The notes beneath the pieces were generated by a model, which was not told where the DNA came from, ran no database searches, and worked only from the letters and a program-made list of their open reading frames with translations. A stretch of DNA of 64,000 nt, taken from assembly GCA_010645155.1 (NCBI GenBank), contig CM021320.1, positions 174,989-238,988 on the forward strand. Reading direction: 5' to 3'. Positions 22,867 through 34,960 of this stretch are shown here, in pieces. The translations under genes were made by a program, and so were the position numbers. Source of the DNA: Tigriopus japonicus (lineage: Eukaryota > Arthropoda > Copepoda > Harpacticoida > Harpacticidae). Within the stretch, counting starts at the first letter, position 1; each line of letters begins with the position of its first letter.

Positions 22867-25405
22867 TAGACACTCTAAAAACAAGTCTCGAATTCCAACA
22901 TATTCAAACCCCCCAAACGTCGTCGACATCTCAGACAGATTGAAACGACCCCCTCAACCAAACGGAAAAAAGCGGGTTTTCGGGGTCACTGATGAACTTG
23001 GCTCCGGATATATCTTCGTCATCATTTATCCAGTCAATCATGGGAGCAAGAGCAAAAAGATATCCTTCCCATGACGATCTCGATTCGAGCAAAGCAAGCA
23101 TTGATTGTAATTTTCCCGATCACAAGACCAAAGTCATGAGTGAGTGGTTCTTCAACAATGAATGGCTTTGCTGAACCCAAGAAATGAGGATGCACATTCG
23201 ATAAAATGGTTATTATTATGTTTATTAGCCAACTTGAGGGGATCGCGTGGAAGTTGAGCATCACCATAAGGATTAAGACACAATCGTTTTCATGACTCGG
23301 GTCCATCATCAGGATCATCGTCGTCATCATCACGATGGGAAAGATCAAGAAGAATGCCTGCCAATTAGCCAATGTGGAACTGAATTTTTTGGTAAGGGAT
23401 TCTCTACGGAAACTCGGTTTTTGGATCCATTTTGGCTCAAACTCTGGCTGACAACAAATACCCCCAAAAGGCAGGTTGTCAACAAACATTGGGCTCTTGA
23501 TTTGAAGGGCAGATAAGAAAGTCCCCCAACTCGAAAATGTGCCAACCCACCGCCTTAATTACGGTTTAATCTAACATGGAAGGAGCATTCCATTCACCAG
23601 ACTCGAGTCAAGAAACATGATCTGACCAAAACCATGCATGGTTTGCACGGCACTTGCTGTAACCACAGAACTACTATATGGTGTCGTTGGGTTCAGCAGA
23701 TGAAACAACTGTTCTCTAACTATTGCTTGTTTGTCAATTTACAGATCATACAAGCACATTTTGAACCAGTTTAAATGAAAGTCCTGAGGCTAATTTCCTT
23801 GGTTTAAGGTGTGATGTTGTTTGAGATCTCTTCTGATTTCATGGCCATTTTTTGAGTTAATAGGTTTGCTCGGTAAATGTGTTTGAAAAAGAGGGCTTCA
23901 TGGGAGTTGAGTGAGATGAATCGCTTCATTGGGTCTTTCTGTGGGTTGTTCGGCGATCAGTTTAGAGATGGATTTATTAATTGATGGCTTGTCGATTACC
24001 CAGTAGATTTGACAATTCCTCGTCGATCCTATGTTGAGATAGGTTAACAAGGTGTGTAGCAGAAATGTCAATTATAATTGTGTTCTAATCTTGTACTCTC
24101 GTTGTACTTTTTGTCTTGGATGGACCACCAACAGAACATTGAGTGTTGGTTGGAAGATTGTACTTCACTAACAAAACAAAAACGAATCTGATCTGGCAAT
24201 AATTTTGCAAAATGTATTGATTTTTTTCTAAAAGAAAAATCCGATGAAATATATCAATTGTTCTGAATTTCAAATTTGCTCTTCGCATTTCTTTCAAAAG
24301 CGTTTTTCGTGCGTCAGTTTTTCTTTTGGCAAAATTGGAAGGCATGAAAACAACGACTGAGATGTTAACGATAAAAAGTTAACCTTGTACAACAGAGTAT
24401 GCAGTAGTCTTCTAGTTAAACAGAATATAAAGCTAGTAAAACAAACTAAATAGTATTTTTCAGAAAAATCTAAATGATTCTGCATTAAATTCTAAATTTC
24501 TTTCCCATGCACTGAACCCATTCTAGTCAACTCACTTTTGATATCACAATATTTATCGTTTATATTTTTACAACATTTTTTTACGACCTGACATGACCTT
24601 TAGTCGCAAAAAGAATGAGTGAATGAGTTAAAACCGATACTTATTTTGTGACAACTTACTTGAGCAAAGTTCTTCTATCTGTACTTTATTAGTATGGTTA
24701 AGCTAAACTCTCTTCATGAAGTCGGATGTTCAAATAGCTCAAGAATACCAAAGTATAGAAAAATTAGTTATGCTCAAGTGTAACCCTCCCTTTTGAACGG
24801 TGCTTATGTAGTCCATAAAAAAGGACTCAGAACTTACACAATATTATAAGCTATATAACCTGTACTTTAGTATACTTGAGGTGTGTGAATTAGTGGAGTT
24901 AACATACAACCTATAAATACAAAAAATGAGCAACTTGCCAACAAACTCATGACCTTCATAGCATTTTGTTGATCACCACATGAAAAATATTTAATTGTTA
25001 GTAATTAAAAAAAACCGCAACCAACCCCCAAAAGAAAATATTGTTTCTGAACTTTTCTTTCTACTATTTGTATCTAGGGTGCCAAATTTGGGTAGTTTGT
25101 TGTGATCTTGATTCAAGTGTATTCCACTTCGATACAACGAGCTTAAATGCTTCAAGCAACTTTTAATATTTCCATCATTTTGATTCAATTTTGACACAGA
25201 AACACTAAGTCGCCCAAGCAAGGGCGTACCATCCATGTAATGAATTCTTTTTCTTGCTTTGGAAGTACTTCACTACGTACAACGAGTGTTGATGTGTTAT
25301 TTGGCAGATAATGATGTCACGCTTGTGAGGAGGGTAATTCTTTCATTGTCTGTGACAAATGTGCAATCACATTGATCACAACTCTTAGGGAACGAACTAC
25401 CTTAC
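22867..25405. other. No confident gene
   Basis: Several short minus-strand frames occur, for example at 24991-25236, without recognisable motifs. The rest is AT-rich. Confidence 0.4.
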
Positions 25406-25716
25406 TTGGTGAATTCGACCATTATCACTGAACTTCTGCAACAGTTTGAAAAGAGTGCAGTTTCTTTCGCGACAATTATTGCACCCTTGATGTACACTGA
25501 TACAATGCGCCGATGCACACTTCATAACAACCTCATCCTGGAACCCAAACAATTGGTCGCTCATCATCTGAGCTTGTGCTATTTTTGCGACGTTTACGAC
25601 TAATTTTGAACTTGGCGCGAGTGACTCAGCACCCTTGAATTTTTGGAACGGTTTTTCCCCCGTCACACACTGTACATACTTCCTGATGATCATATCCATA
25701 TCCTTAACGAAACCGT
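25406..25716 (-). CDS. Candidate internal exon with good splice sites, unknown product
   Basis: 311 nt are open throughout between an acceptor (AAAGTAGTTTCAG) and a donor (CACCAA|GTAAGG). It encodes about 103 residues, including FVKDMDMIIRKYVQCVTGE and a Cys-rich segment CNNCRERNC. Both splice sites and the amino acid composition look genuine. No family is recognised. The neighbouring exons were not identified with confidence. Confidence 0.4.
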
Positions 25717-28708
25717 CTGAAACTACTTTCTGCTAGTTCATATTGGCGAGTGGTCTGGCGAGCTATCCAGAACTGGTTCTACATCATTGATGGTTAACTT
25801 TTCCGACTTTTTTTGTCTCGTGGGTGAACTGGACATGTCAGATTTCAAGTCCAGTTATGTCCTTCCTGAAATGCAAAAACAATCGCCAACCACTAGTAGG
25901 CCTTCTTTCGGAACTCAAAAAGAAAAAAAAAACACCCCTAACTGACTGACCACTTAAATGAGTGTGTATGTGTGCAAGTGAGTGAATTCATCGGCTTCCT
26001 GAACTCGCTCATCCATCCATAGATACAAAGATGGATGCAACGGGGGTTTTCTGAAGACTCTCGCTCACTCCGTTTCAAGTGGACATTTGACCGACAAATC
26101 TGTACAATTTGCTCGAGTAATCTCGTCAATAGCCGACCGTCATGTCCTCCTTTTAAGAAGGCAAAACGAGGAGGAGAGGCCTGAAGCGAAAACCACTACT
26201 TCCATTACCGTCCTTCCTGGCCTCCGTCCATTGCTGAACCTTTTAAGGGCAACCAGCAGGAGTAATTAAAGGTGCCAAATTATTGAAATGAATTATAATC
26301 GATAAAAAGCAATCAAGTCATGAGACAGAACCTCCCGAGATTGCTTCCGTACGTTCAGAAATGGTCGTGGGTAGGATCGAGCTCTGATATCAAAAGCCAC
26401 CTCTCCCCCGAAAATGAGTGAGGCTGATTGCTGGGCCACCAATTCAATCGCTAGTTAGGGATCAGTCGGTTGTCCTAGCTAACTTCACAGTAGGCATAGG
26501 ACACCTAGGGTGTTGATTGCATCCATCCAAAAATCCCAAGACCAAGATGTGCAACCGCAACCAACGAAAGGTCTTTGGTGATCTAGGACAGCCTATTCCT
26601 ATCGATATTCATTTAGGGAAACCCTGGCCGCAAACAAAACTCACCATCGAGGTCAAAGCCGCACCATAAAGCCAAATTAAAAGGGCCCTCTAATGGGTCA
26701 CTTTTGAGAAATGCCGAGCCACCCAGTTGTGGACGAATAATAATGACCTAATGGGTGGGCCCGCCAACTCCAGATGTAATGATATCCTTCCAAAGTCCAA
26801 TCGAGAGCAAGTTGATGACTTGGAACAAAGATGTTTGAACGTGATTGTGCTCGATTAGTGGGAAAATGACATGTTCCAAGCACGAACACATTCGTTTCAA
26901 TTTCTTATTTCGTGAGAATACCGGGAAATGTAATCCAAATACAAACAGCTGATTTGGCTGTGATAACATTCTTCCTTTTTCACGCTTCCTGTAAACAAAG
27001 ACAAATTTACGATTATTTCGAATGATCTCCAATCTAATTTAATCCTTGGGCATGATTCGAATTGTATGGTCAAACATTTGGCTTTATCGGACAATGGACA
27101 TTGATTATATTGACTATGATATATGACGTTTTACGACACAGCCTAACAAAACAATGCCAAGAATGATCAGTCAGGTGGTCAATATGAGGAGTGGCATCAT
27201 CATCATCATCCCTAAAATCGGGATTGGCTCTAATAAGACTGAAATCTTGTTCGACATATTAATATTGGGCCAAAGCACATGCTGTTCCTGGAAGAAGCCA
27301 TTGATGTGGTCAAGTTCGGCTTAATTGGCTCAAATGAGTGTAGAAAAAGGACAATATGGTGGGATTTATGAGTGGAAACGCCAAATTGGGCAATATTTCA
27401 AGCAAGAACAAGGCCATCATTTTCAAGCCGAGGTTTGAGAATCTCGGGGAGATGAGACGTTTGAGCCGGCTGAAAGACTCATTTACATGCATATTCATGC
27501 GGCCCATAACCCAAATTCAAAGCCAATGGGAATTGCACTCGAAGACGTGATTACTCAAGTCATAAAATTCTAATCAGCTTCTTTGTCTCATGATGGGAAT
27601 AACTTGGACTCATTGAAATGGAGTGCACTCGTTGGGTTTGAAATCCAAGTCTCTGTTCAGGCACAAAAACCAATAAAATCCCGGGCAACAAAAGCCCCGC
27701 CTGAAATTTACCAATATCTCTTCTCGCTCAAGAATAGGATCCATGAATCCAGGATGACTCCGAATACTATTGATAAGACATTTGTTCAACGGGACATCAA
27801 AATTGAATCGAATTGAGGGGCTGTGCTCGCTTTTAATGCAATACGCCACTTATCTTTTTTTACATACACCATAAAAAGCTTGAGTAAACAAACTGGCCAC
27901 TTGAAGGTAAAATGAAAGAGGTCTTTATTGGTTAAGAGACCCGAATGTCACTATCAAATTTGCGACCAAACCTGAAGCGGTCAGAGTCAGATCTCAATCG
28001 ATTGCAAATGAAGGTCTTAAGGGTCATGAAAGGATGAGTGATAGTGACATCATAAGTCAGACAAATGCTTAAATGTTATCTGATTAATCTGGCACCCTTG
28101 GGAGTTTGAGCGGGGAATTTATATGCTAAGCGAATCAACTGATATCTGATGGTCAGCTGATAATCTAGCCAAATTAATGAGCTGAACTAATGTCGGTGCA
28201 GATTGTGAACGCCAAAAATCTACCCACGACTATTCCAATTTGTAAGTGTAATTTTATCATCTTAATACAGTTAATCCACGCTTAGGATGTTTTTGTGAAT
28301 ACAAACAAATATTGCAACCCTAACAATCAGGGTGACGAAAGTTCGTTATCCAGAAATTTGACTTTGTTGGACCAAAAAGAGGGAAGAACAAGATACCCAT
28401 CATTTTCAATAATTGAAACCTCCATGTTGAGACTTTTTTTTCAAATGTTGGCACTCCGATTAATGCATCGCGGAATGAATAAAAGACTTCTGTTGAAGCA
28501 CATGTTCAAAGAGGTGTTACCATTACATCCAGTTGAAGAATCTCTACCCATCTCAGATGGACATGCCCTTCAGAGCCTGACGATCCAAGGGTTGGTCTTT
28601 CTTTTGCAATCTAATGGAGTTGATGAATTCACCGCAGGGGTTCGTCATGAAGTGCCCACTTCAATCGTCTTAAATGAGGTTGGCGAATGTGTCAGAGCAC
28701 AGCCGTGT
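25717..28708. other. No confident gene; (CAT)n tract
   Basis: Only short frames are seen. A short CATCATCAT microsatellite lies at about 27195-27210. Confidence 0.4.
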
Positions 28709-28897
28709 TTATCTTTTGGTACAAGCACATTGTACATACATAGCTCTCGGATTCAGCAAACGAACAACAGGAAGCTGGAAAAATCCATCAAAGAACAGCT
28801 CATTAGTTTCCATATCGTTCATCAAGTCACTTGGAGCAACTTCAGGTTCACCTTCAACGATTGAAAGGCGCAACCAATGGCCAAAAGACTTGATGCT
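28709..28897 (-). CDS. Candidate terminal exon, unknown product
   Basis: A strong acceptor (TCTGCACTTTAG) is followed by 62 open codons and a TAA. The peptide starts SIKSFGHWLRLSIVEGEPE, has an acidic middle and ends QCACTKR. It has coding-like composition but belongs to no family I recognise. A GTATGT within it could instead be a donor, so it may be internal. The longer plus-strand frame over the same bases looks like its shadow. Confidence 0.33.
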   Translation of the reverse strand, partial: SIKSFGHWLRLSIVEGEPEVAPSDLMNDMETNELFFDGFFQLPVVRLLNPRAMYVQCACTKR

Positions 28898-31800
28898 CTA
28901 AAGTGCAGATTCGAACACGGTGAGTGACGATAAAGGTGTCCCCCAATTATTTCAATCCAGACATCGATGATAGGTAGAACTCAAAGAGGAAGCCTTGTGT
29001 CGGTCGGTCGACCGTTGCAACTCTTTTTTGTGAGAATCAAATCTGGAAATTCCTCCTAATAAGACAATGGGCTATAAATCAGACCAATGGGACCGATTAG
29101 ATTTGTCATGACAGAGTCAACTTATTTCACGGGCAGATAATGATATTAAAGTCTCGGCGAATTGAACATAATAAACCAACTCCATCCACTAATCATGGCA
29201 CGTAGAGTGTGCGAACCGTAAGAGGTTCTAATTTGAACTCTGTTTACGGTAGTGATATTTCAACTCGTTTCTTGTGTAGTCGCAGAGATGGGCTTTATTG
29301 GGCCTCGGGTTTAATTAGACTCTGAAATGATTTCTGGGAACGACTCTGAAATGCAAAACCTCGCTTCCCAAAGGGTATTCAACATTTCTGCCCAAACGTG
29401 ACACATTGTCTGACCTAGACACGACTTGCCGCCAACCATTATTGACCGGGCTTTTAGTGGAGGAAGTTAATTGCGAGATGCCTTGAACTTCAATGAATAA
29501 TCCAAGTGGTTTTCATGTAGAAATGTTCTTGAATTCTTGTAATTTTTACCCTTTTCAGATGTATGTAAAAAATAGCATTGTTTTAACTTTGAAAAAATGT
29601 TTAATTACATTTGGTAAATTTCGATAATTCGCAAAAATGGATGATAGAGTATCATAGGTGGTGGTCCGCGTTGTTTTATGTTCGTCCTTGTCTCGTTGTA
29701 GCGGTAAAGCATTCTTTTAAAAAAAGATGTGGCAAGATCTTGGGTACGTGGCTAATCAAGATACTCAAATTGCCTGTTTTGTCTTCTAGATGGCTAAAAC
29801 GGGTATTTTAATCATTAAGATGGTTGATCAAATTCAATTTGGACCAAAATATATCGTTTCAGCAGTATCACTTTTGAAATCTCATGATTTCTTCATCATT
29901 CCTGACGCTTCCTTGAGGTATTACTATTATTAGGTTGAGTTAAGCCTAAATGGCTTCTTATTTGAACAATAAAAAAGACATGAAATGTCACAATGACAGA
30001 GTTTTGACAAATGGCTCAATTTCGGTTTTGAAACGACAAAGTTGTCTTGGCATTTCGGTGCAACTTACAAACACAACAACCTAAACCGAATATTTCGTAT
30101 TGGTACACTATTTGTGTTTGATTCCTTTGCTGATCAGAATGACATCAAAGCACTGGCACTTGATATTTTTAAGTACTGATTTTGAGCTCTAGGGCTTTTT
30201 AAAAGGGAATGAATGCGTCGTGAGCAAGTAATAATTTTTACTTCAAGACCTAAAACACAAAATGTATTAAAGGATCAATCTGATTGACTACAATTTTGAA
30301 GTGTTGGATATCTCTGCTTGTTCTTAGACGGTTTTTTGGAATGAAATTTCTTTATTTTTTTGACTGAATTTTTGATGATAACGTATGATTCTTTTTCAAA
30401 ATCATGTTAGGTCGTAAATACTTCATGATTTCATTTACTTTTTCATGTCACAAGACCAAGGCGAATTCATATCTACGTTTCAGTTAATCACTACCTTAGT
30501 CAAAACTGTAGATAAAAAACAACTTCGGTCCATTACTAATCTTCGTCCTACGACTTTGCATGATTATTAGGGTAGACACTATCCTAGTCTGACTTTTGGT
30601 GCAAGGTGTGGCTCTCGACCCAAAACTCAGGATAAATGTCATCCTGGAAAAATGCAGCTCCGCCTAGTTGTTTTTTCTAACAACCGAAACCAGGCCTTGG
30701 ACCTCTAGAACTTATGGACCAATCATCCCAAAAAGAGCAATTGAAGTAAAGCTTTGTTGTGCCTTCTCATGGAGCGAAAGCGTTGACAAGTTTCATGGCT
30801 AAACTCAGGATATCTCAAGCAGATGTGTCAAATTTGTAACATGTCTTGCTTGATGTAGTTATACCACTATTATAACTGGTATGTTAAGCGTGCACCAAGG
30901 TGTGCTAGAAGCATTGACTTCAAGTCAACTTCAAGTCAACCTTCTCACTATTTGACCTAAACATGAGGTTTGATCGAGGAGAAGCATGACTGGAAGCATG
31001 CGAAGAGGGAAGTTCTCCGGCGTCGTTGAAGCATTCCCATTCGAACACTTCAACGCCGATCGAACCAACTCCAAGCCAACTTCCTTTCAGTGTTTCTTCG
31101 AATTCGCTGTCAAAAATTGCACGCCCCCTAACCTGTTATTGAGCGGGTGGTTGAAAAGGGTGCGAGGAAGAGACAAAAGGAGAGATGTGGGGTAGCTGAA
31201 ATCAGGAGGTGACGGCTTTGAAAGAGGGAGAGCGAACGATCATAGATGTTCGGGAATTTCAAGATCGAAACCGACTGTCACTTTCGAGAAAAGCTAAATC
31301 GATGGAGAAAACCAGGCAAGCACACTCTGAAGTAAACTTGCAAGTCAAGCATCGAGCTTTGCCATCATAGCATACGAGCTATTAAGGTTCTAGGCCCTTT
31401 AGTTTCTCAAAAGGTGCTATCTTGGTTTGATAATTTGGAAAACTTGTTCAGCTTAGAGGGTACTTGTGCATCCTTTTGGGAACGGCGAGCAGTTGTGAGC
31501 AGAATGAACTAGATGGCGTTGGATATGATTGTACTCTTTCTAATATAGAGCTCTAGGTTCACTTTTTTGTTTTATACAGTATGTTCAGTCAAAACTGCTT
31601 CAAGAAAAAGATTAAATGTGGGTTAAAATCACATTTGATGTTAGATTGTAAAATGCCAGAGCATGCAATATATCATTTTTGTAAAAGAAATATAATTTGA
31701 TAAGCAAAGAAGCAAATGCATTAAATTCACCAAAAACAAATTTGGAAAATTGGTGCACACAAACAAAAATACCAAATAATGGCGTTGTCAAAAAAAAATT

Positions 31801-34344
31801 CTTAAATATTCGGCCTTGTTCAAAGATTTAGGACTTTTGAAAAAAATATTTATTGGATATTTTGACACTTCTTGCAAATATTTTTCCGGGCCCTAGTAAT
31901 GATGAAGTGGCATGTGATTATTTCACTCTTGCGTAATTGAAAATGAAACAAATTATTTTCCACAAAAACAATGGCAAACGTATTGAATATGAAAATATTT
32001 CTAAAACTAATGGCTTGGGTTAAAGGGTCATTTAGTTTGTTGGTAACAAAGTTGTTTTGATTAACCATCAATTTTTCTGGAATATGCAATTTTCTTTGTC
32101 CGGATTTTAAGGGCACACCGTGTGAATTTCAGAAAACCTAATGAAGGAAAAACTAACCATTCAGACGAGGACCAACCCTGGTTCTCCTTCTTTATGGCTG
32201 ATGCGAATCAGAACTCATTCCATTGCGTTCGAGTCCAAAGACCGTGACTAGCAAATGGAAATAGTCATACGTCAGAGATCTTGAGAGAGGAGCAGCTTGC
32301 TAATGCTCTTAGTTAGTTCGCAAGATTCATCGCACCACCCAGATTAGTTCCATATTAAGGCTAGTCGAAAGCCAAAGCAACAACATTTTTAGAACTTAGG
32401 ATAACTTAAGCGAAAGTGAAGAAGTCATGCATCATTTCACCCACCGGATTTGGACCACTGAGCTGAAAGTGTGGGCCAGCAATGAATAATGGACCCGCGT
32501 ACGAAACTCCCGAGGTCCATCGTCAACACATCAAGGCTCTCTTTAGGAATCTTTCGCACTTAAATTTGGATCTGCTTTGTGGTTCCCGAATGGAGGATAA
32601 TGGTAGGCGTACAAAAGCCATTCAGTGTCTATCTTGATAGAACAGGCGTCCCATTAGAATAGAGATAATTAAAGTTGGGAACAGGGAGTGGATCAAAAAT
32701 CCATTGTGTTTCATTCTTTCCCATGTATTTCCTCTTTTTTGGTCCTCGCTCCAAGTTAAATCTCTCTTGATGGATGAAGAGCCTTCCAGAACACAACTTC
32801 CAACGGACCAACCAACCAACCAACGTAAGTTAGCCTGATGTTTCGATCCACCGTAGTTCTCGGTGCAGTAGTAGTAGCAGCTTAGCAAAACCCAACCAAG
32901 TTAGTTTGAAAAGGATTTCCCCAATAATTCCAAGGACCAAGCTTCACGCTTCCAAAAGGAAATACATGAATGCCCAAGAAGAGCGAGAATTCGAAGATGT
33001 TACCAATAAATGATTTGGCCACGAACGCGACTTGGCTCTCTCTTCTATATGTGCTAAAATTGGAGAGGGAGCCCTACTAGTACTTCACGCAGGCTCGAAT
33101 TGAAGACTTATGTAAGCTATGTGAAATTGCCAGTGTAAATTATTGCTCCTTTTGTGCATCTGGAAATGCATTTATAAGTCCAGGATTTGGCCAATTTGGC
33201 TAGAGAAATGCATTGATGGTGATTTGCTTTGGCAAGCGTATGCAAAATGCCAAGTATAGGGTCAGAGCCTGAATGATGAATCTGCTATAACGTCGGAATT
33301 GGACAAAACATTGGTTGTACCTCATTCTCTTTTCGTCGCTTTGGATCGACTAAAAATGCATTGGTAATAGTATTGCATCGGTTTCCTTTTCCACGTTTTC
33401 AACAGATAACGATAACTGGGGTTTCAAATACTTCCTCTGTCCTTTACAAAAAAATCCTTCATACTGAACTCCAGCAAAATTCAAAAAGCATCACTTTTTG
33501 ATAATTGCAAAATCTTCGAAAGCAAGGTAAAGTTGAGTTCTAACTGAAAGAGAAAGACAGCTCTTGCTTTAAGTTACATTTGCTTCTCTGAATGTCAGAA
33601 AGAGGCATTTTATTTGAAAGTGTTTGCAGAACCAAATCCACGTTTGTCTTCAAATCTACACTCAGCATTTCGTTTATCGATCAAGAACATAAAGAAATAT
33701 TAAATTTTTTACTTTTCGTCCCGTAGCTTAAGGCCAGAGTTATGCTTGAATAGTACACTCAAAAACTTTGAGAATTAATTCAGGTATTGCAAATGTTTAT
33801 TTTCACCTTGAATGCCCATTGTTGCGTAGCTCAAATTCAAAAACACCTGAAGTTCTGAGATACTTTTAAAAAAATCTCATGTCAATCTTCCTAACCTACC
33901 TTTTCGTTGTGCTCTCGTTTTGTGTAGTCAAAAAAAGGCGTTATCGTCTTTCTTTGCTTTCGTGGATGGAGCATTTCGTGGATGGATGTGTTCGGCTTGA
34001 AAGGACAAACCACCGACCTCATCAATTCGTTATGAATGACATTTCTAGACAAATCCATGTGTGGCTGCTAGTATTTGCTTTCCTCATTCAACAACCTTTT
34101 GTTTTAAAAAAGCATATTTACTCACATGTTTTTAATTGTTAGCTAGTAGACATTTCGACCTAAAACCAAGCTCTTGAAGATCGAGAAGTGTACAGGTACA
34201 CTTCAAGGGCTCTAATAAATATTTCTTTGTATTCAACCAATCTTACATGTTTTTATTGAAAGGTAAAAGTATGAATTGTAACACGAAAAAACTATATTAT
34301 CAAGGGTTTAGGTCTTGGAAATGAAGACGAAAGTTTCGCTGAGC
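28898..34344. other. Long gene-poor stretch
   Basis: AT-rich, with scattered short frames and no motif or paired splice signals that I trust. Confidence 0.4.
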
Positions 34345-34353
34345 TATAAAAAG
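34345..34353 (+). promoter_or_regulatory. TATA box (TATAAAAAG) and 5' UTR donor of the EB-module gene
   Basis: TATAAAAAG is followed about 30 nt later by a plausible start region (GCTCACC). At 34419 there is a strong donor (TCGG|GTGAGT). With an acceptor near 34931 (GACTTCAG) or 34950 (GACGCTAG), this gives a 5' UTR intron just before the ATG at 34961. Confidence 0.5.
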
Positions 34354-34960
34354 GAATACCCGTTCCTTGCTCACCTTTTCCTCAATGAAATGGGAAGGAG
34401 AAGGAATGCCTTTATCGGGTGAGTACTCATTTCAAATTCTAAAGCCCATCTAGGTGTTCCTAAAAGTTCCTTTCCGATCCCAAATTGTTCCATGGCTAAA
34501 GGTAAGAGAGTAAGTGCGGAGCCTAAAAGGATTTGTTCCCAGCGCTCTCTTAGCGGCCTTCCCTCTCTTCACTTTTTCTCTGTTCTCTTCTTTTCTCTCC
34601 CTCTGTTTCGTTGGTTTTCCCGTTCCAAGTGTGTCTTATTCGGTTCCGTGGTCCGCGCCTTGGTTTTGTCAAGTCTGTGTCGTCCATTTCGACTCTGGGA
34701 ACATAGTACCAAGAGGAGGGAACAAGGAACGTGGAGAGGCGGCTACTACGTACTCCATTCCGAGGAGGCCTGAGTTTTGTTTATGTTGTTCTTCTTGTTC
34801 CATCGTCACTTGCTCCAAAGAAGGTATGGAGGCAAGAAGTTCTCTGTTTTCGCTGGGTGATTATCAAGATCCTGATCACGAAGGCCAAAGTGGCGGCGGT
34901 TTCCTCTTTCGAAGGCTGAAGTTTGGACTTCAGACTTTATGTGACGCTAGTGCCTAAACC

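Noticed and set aside
28295..28864. 189-codon plus-strand frame
   Set aside because: No motif and poor composition. The minus strand over the same bases has a better acceptor-bounded exon.
34492..34957. Overlapping plus-strand frames upstream of the EB-module gene
   Set aside because: They lie in the probable 5' UTR intron (donor at 34419), in a CT-rich stretch, without recognisable protein features.
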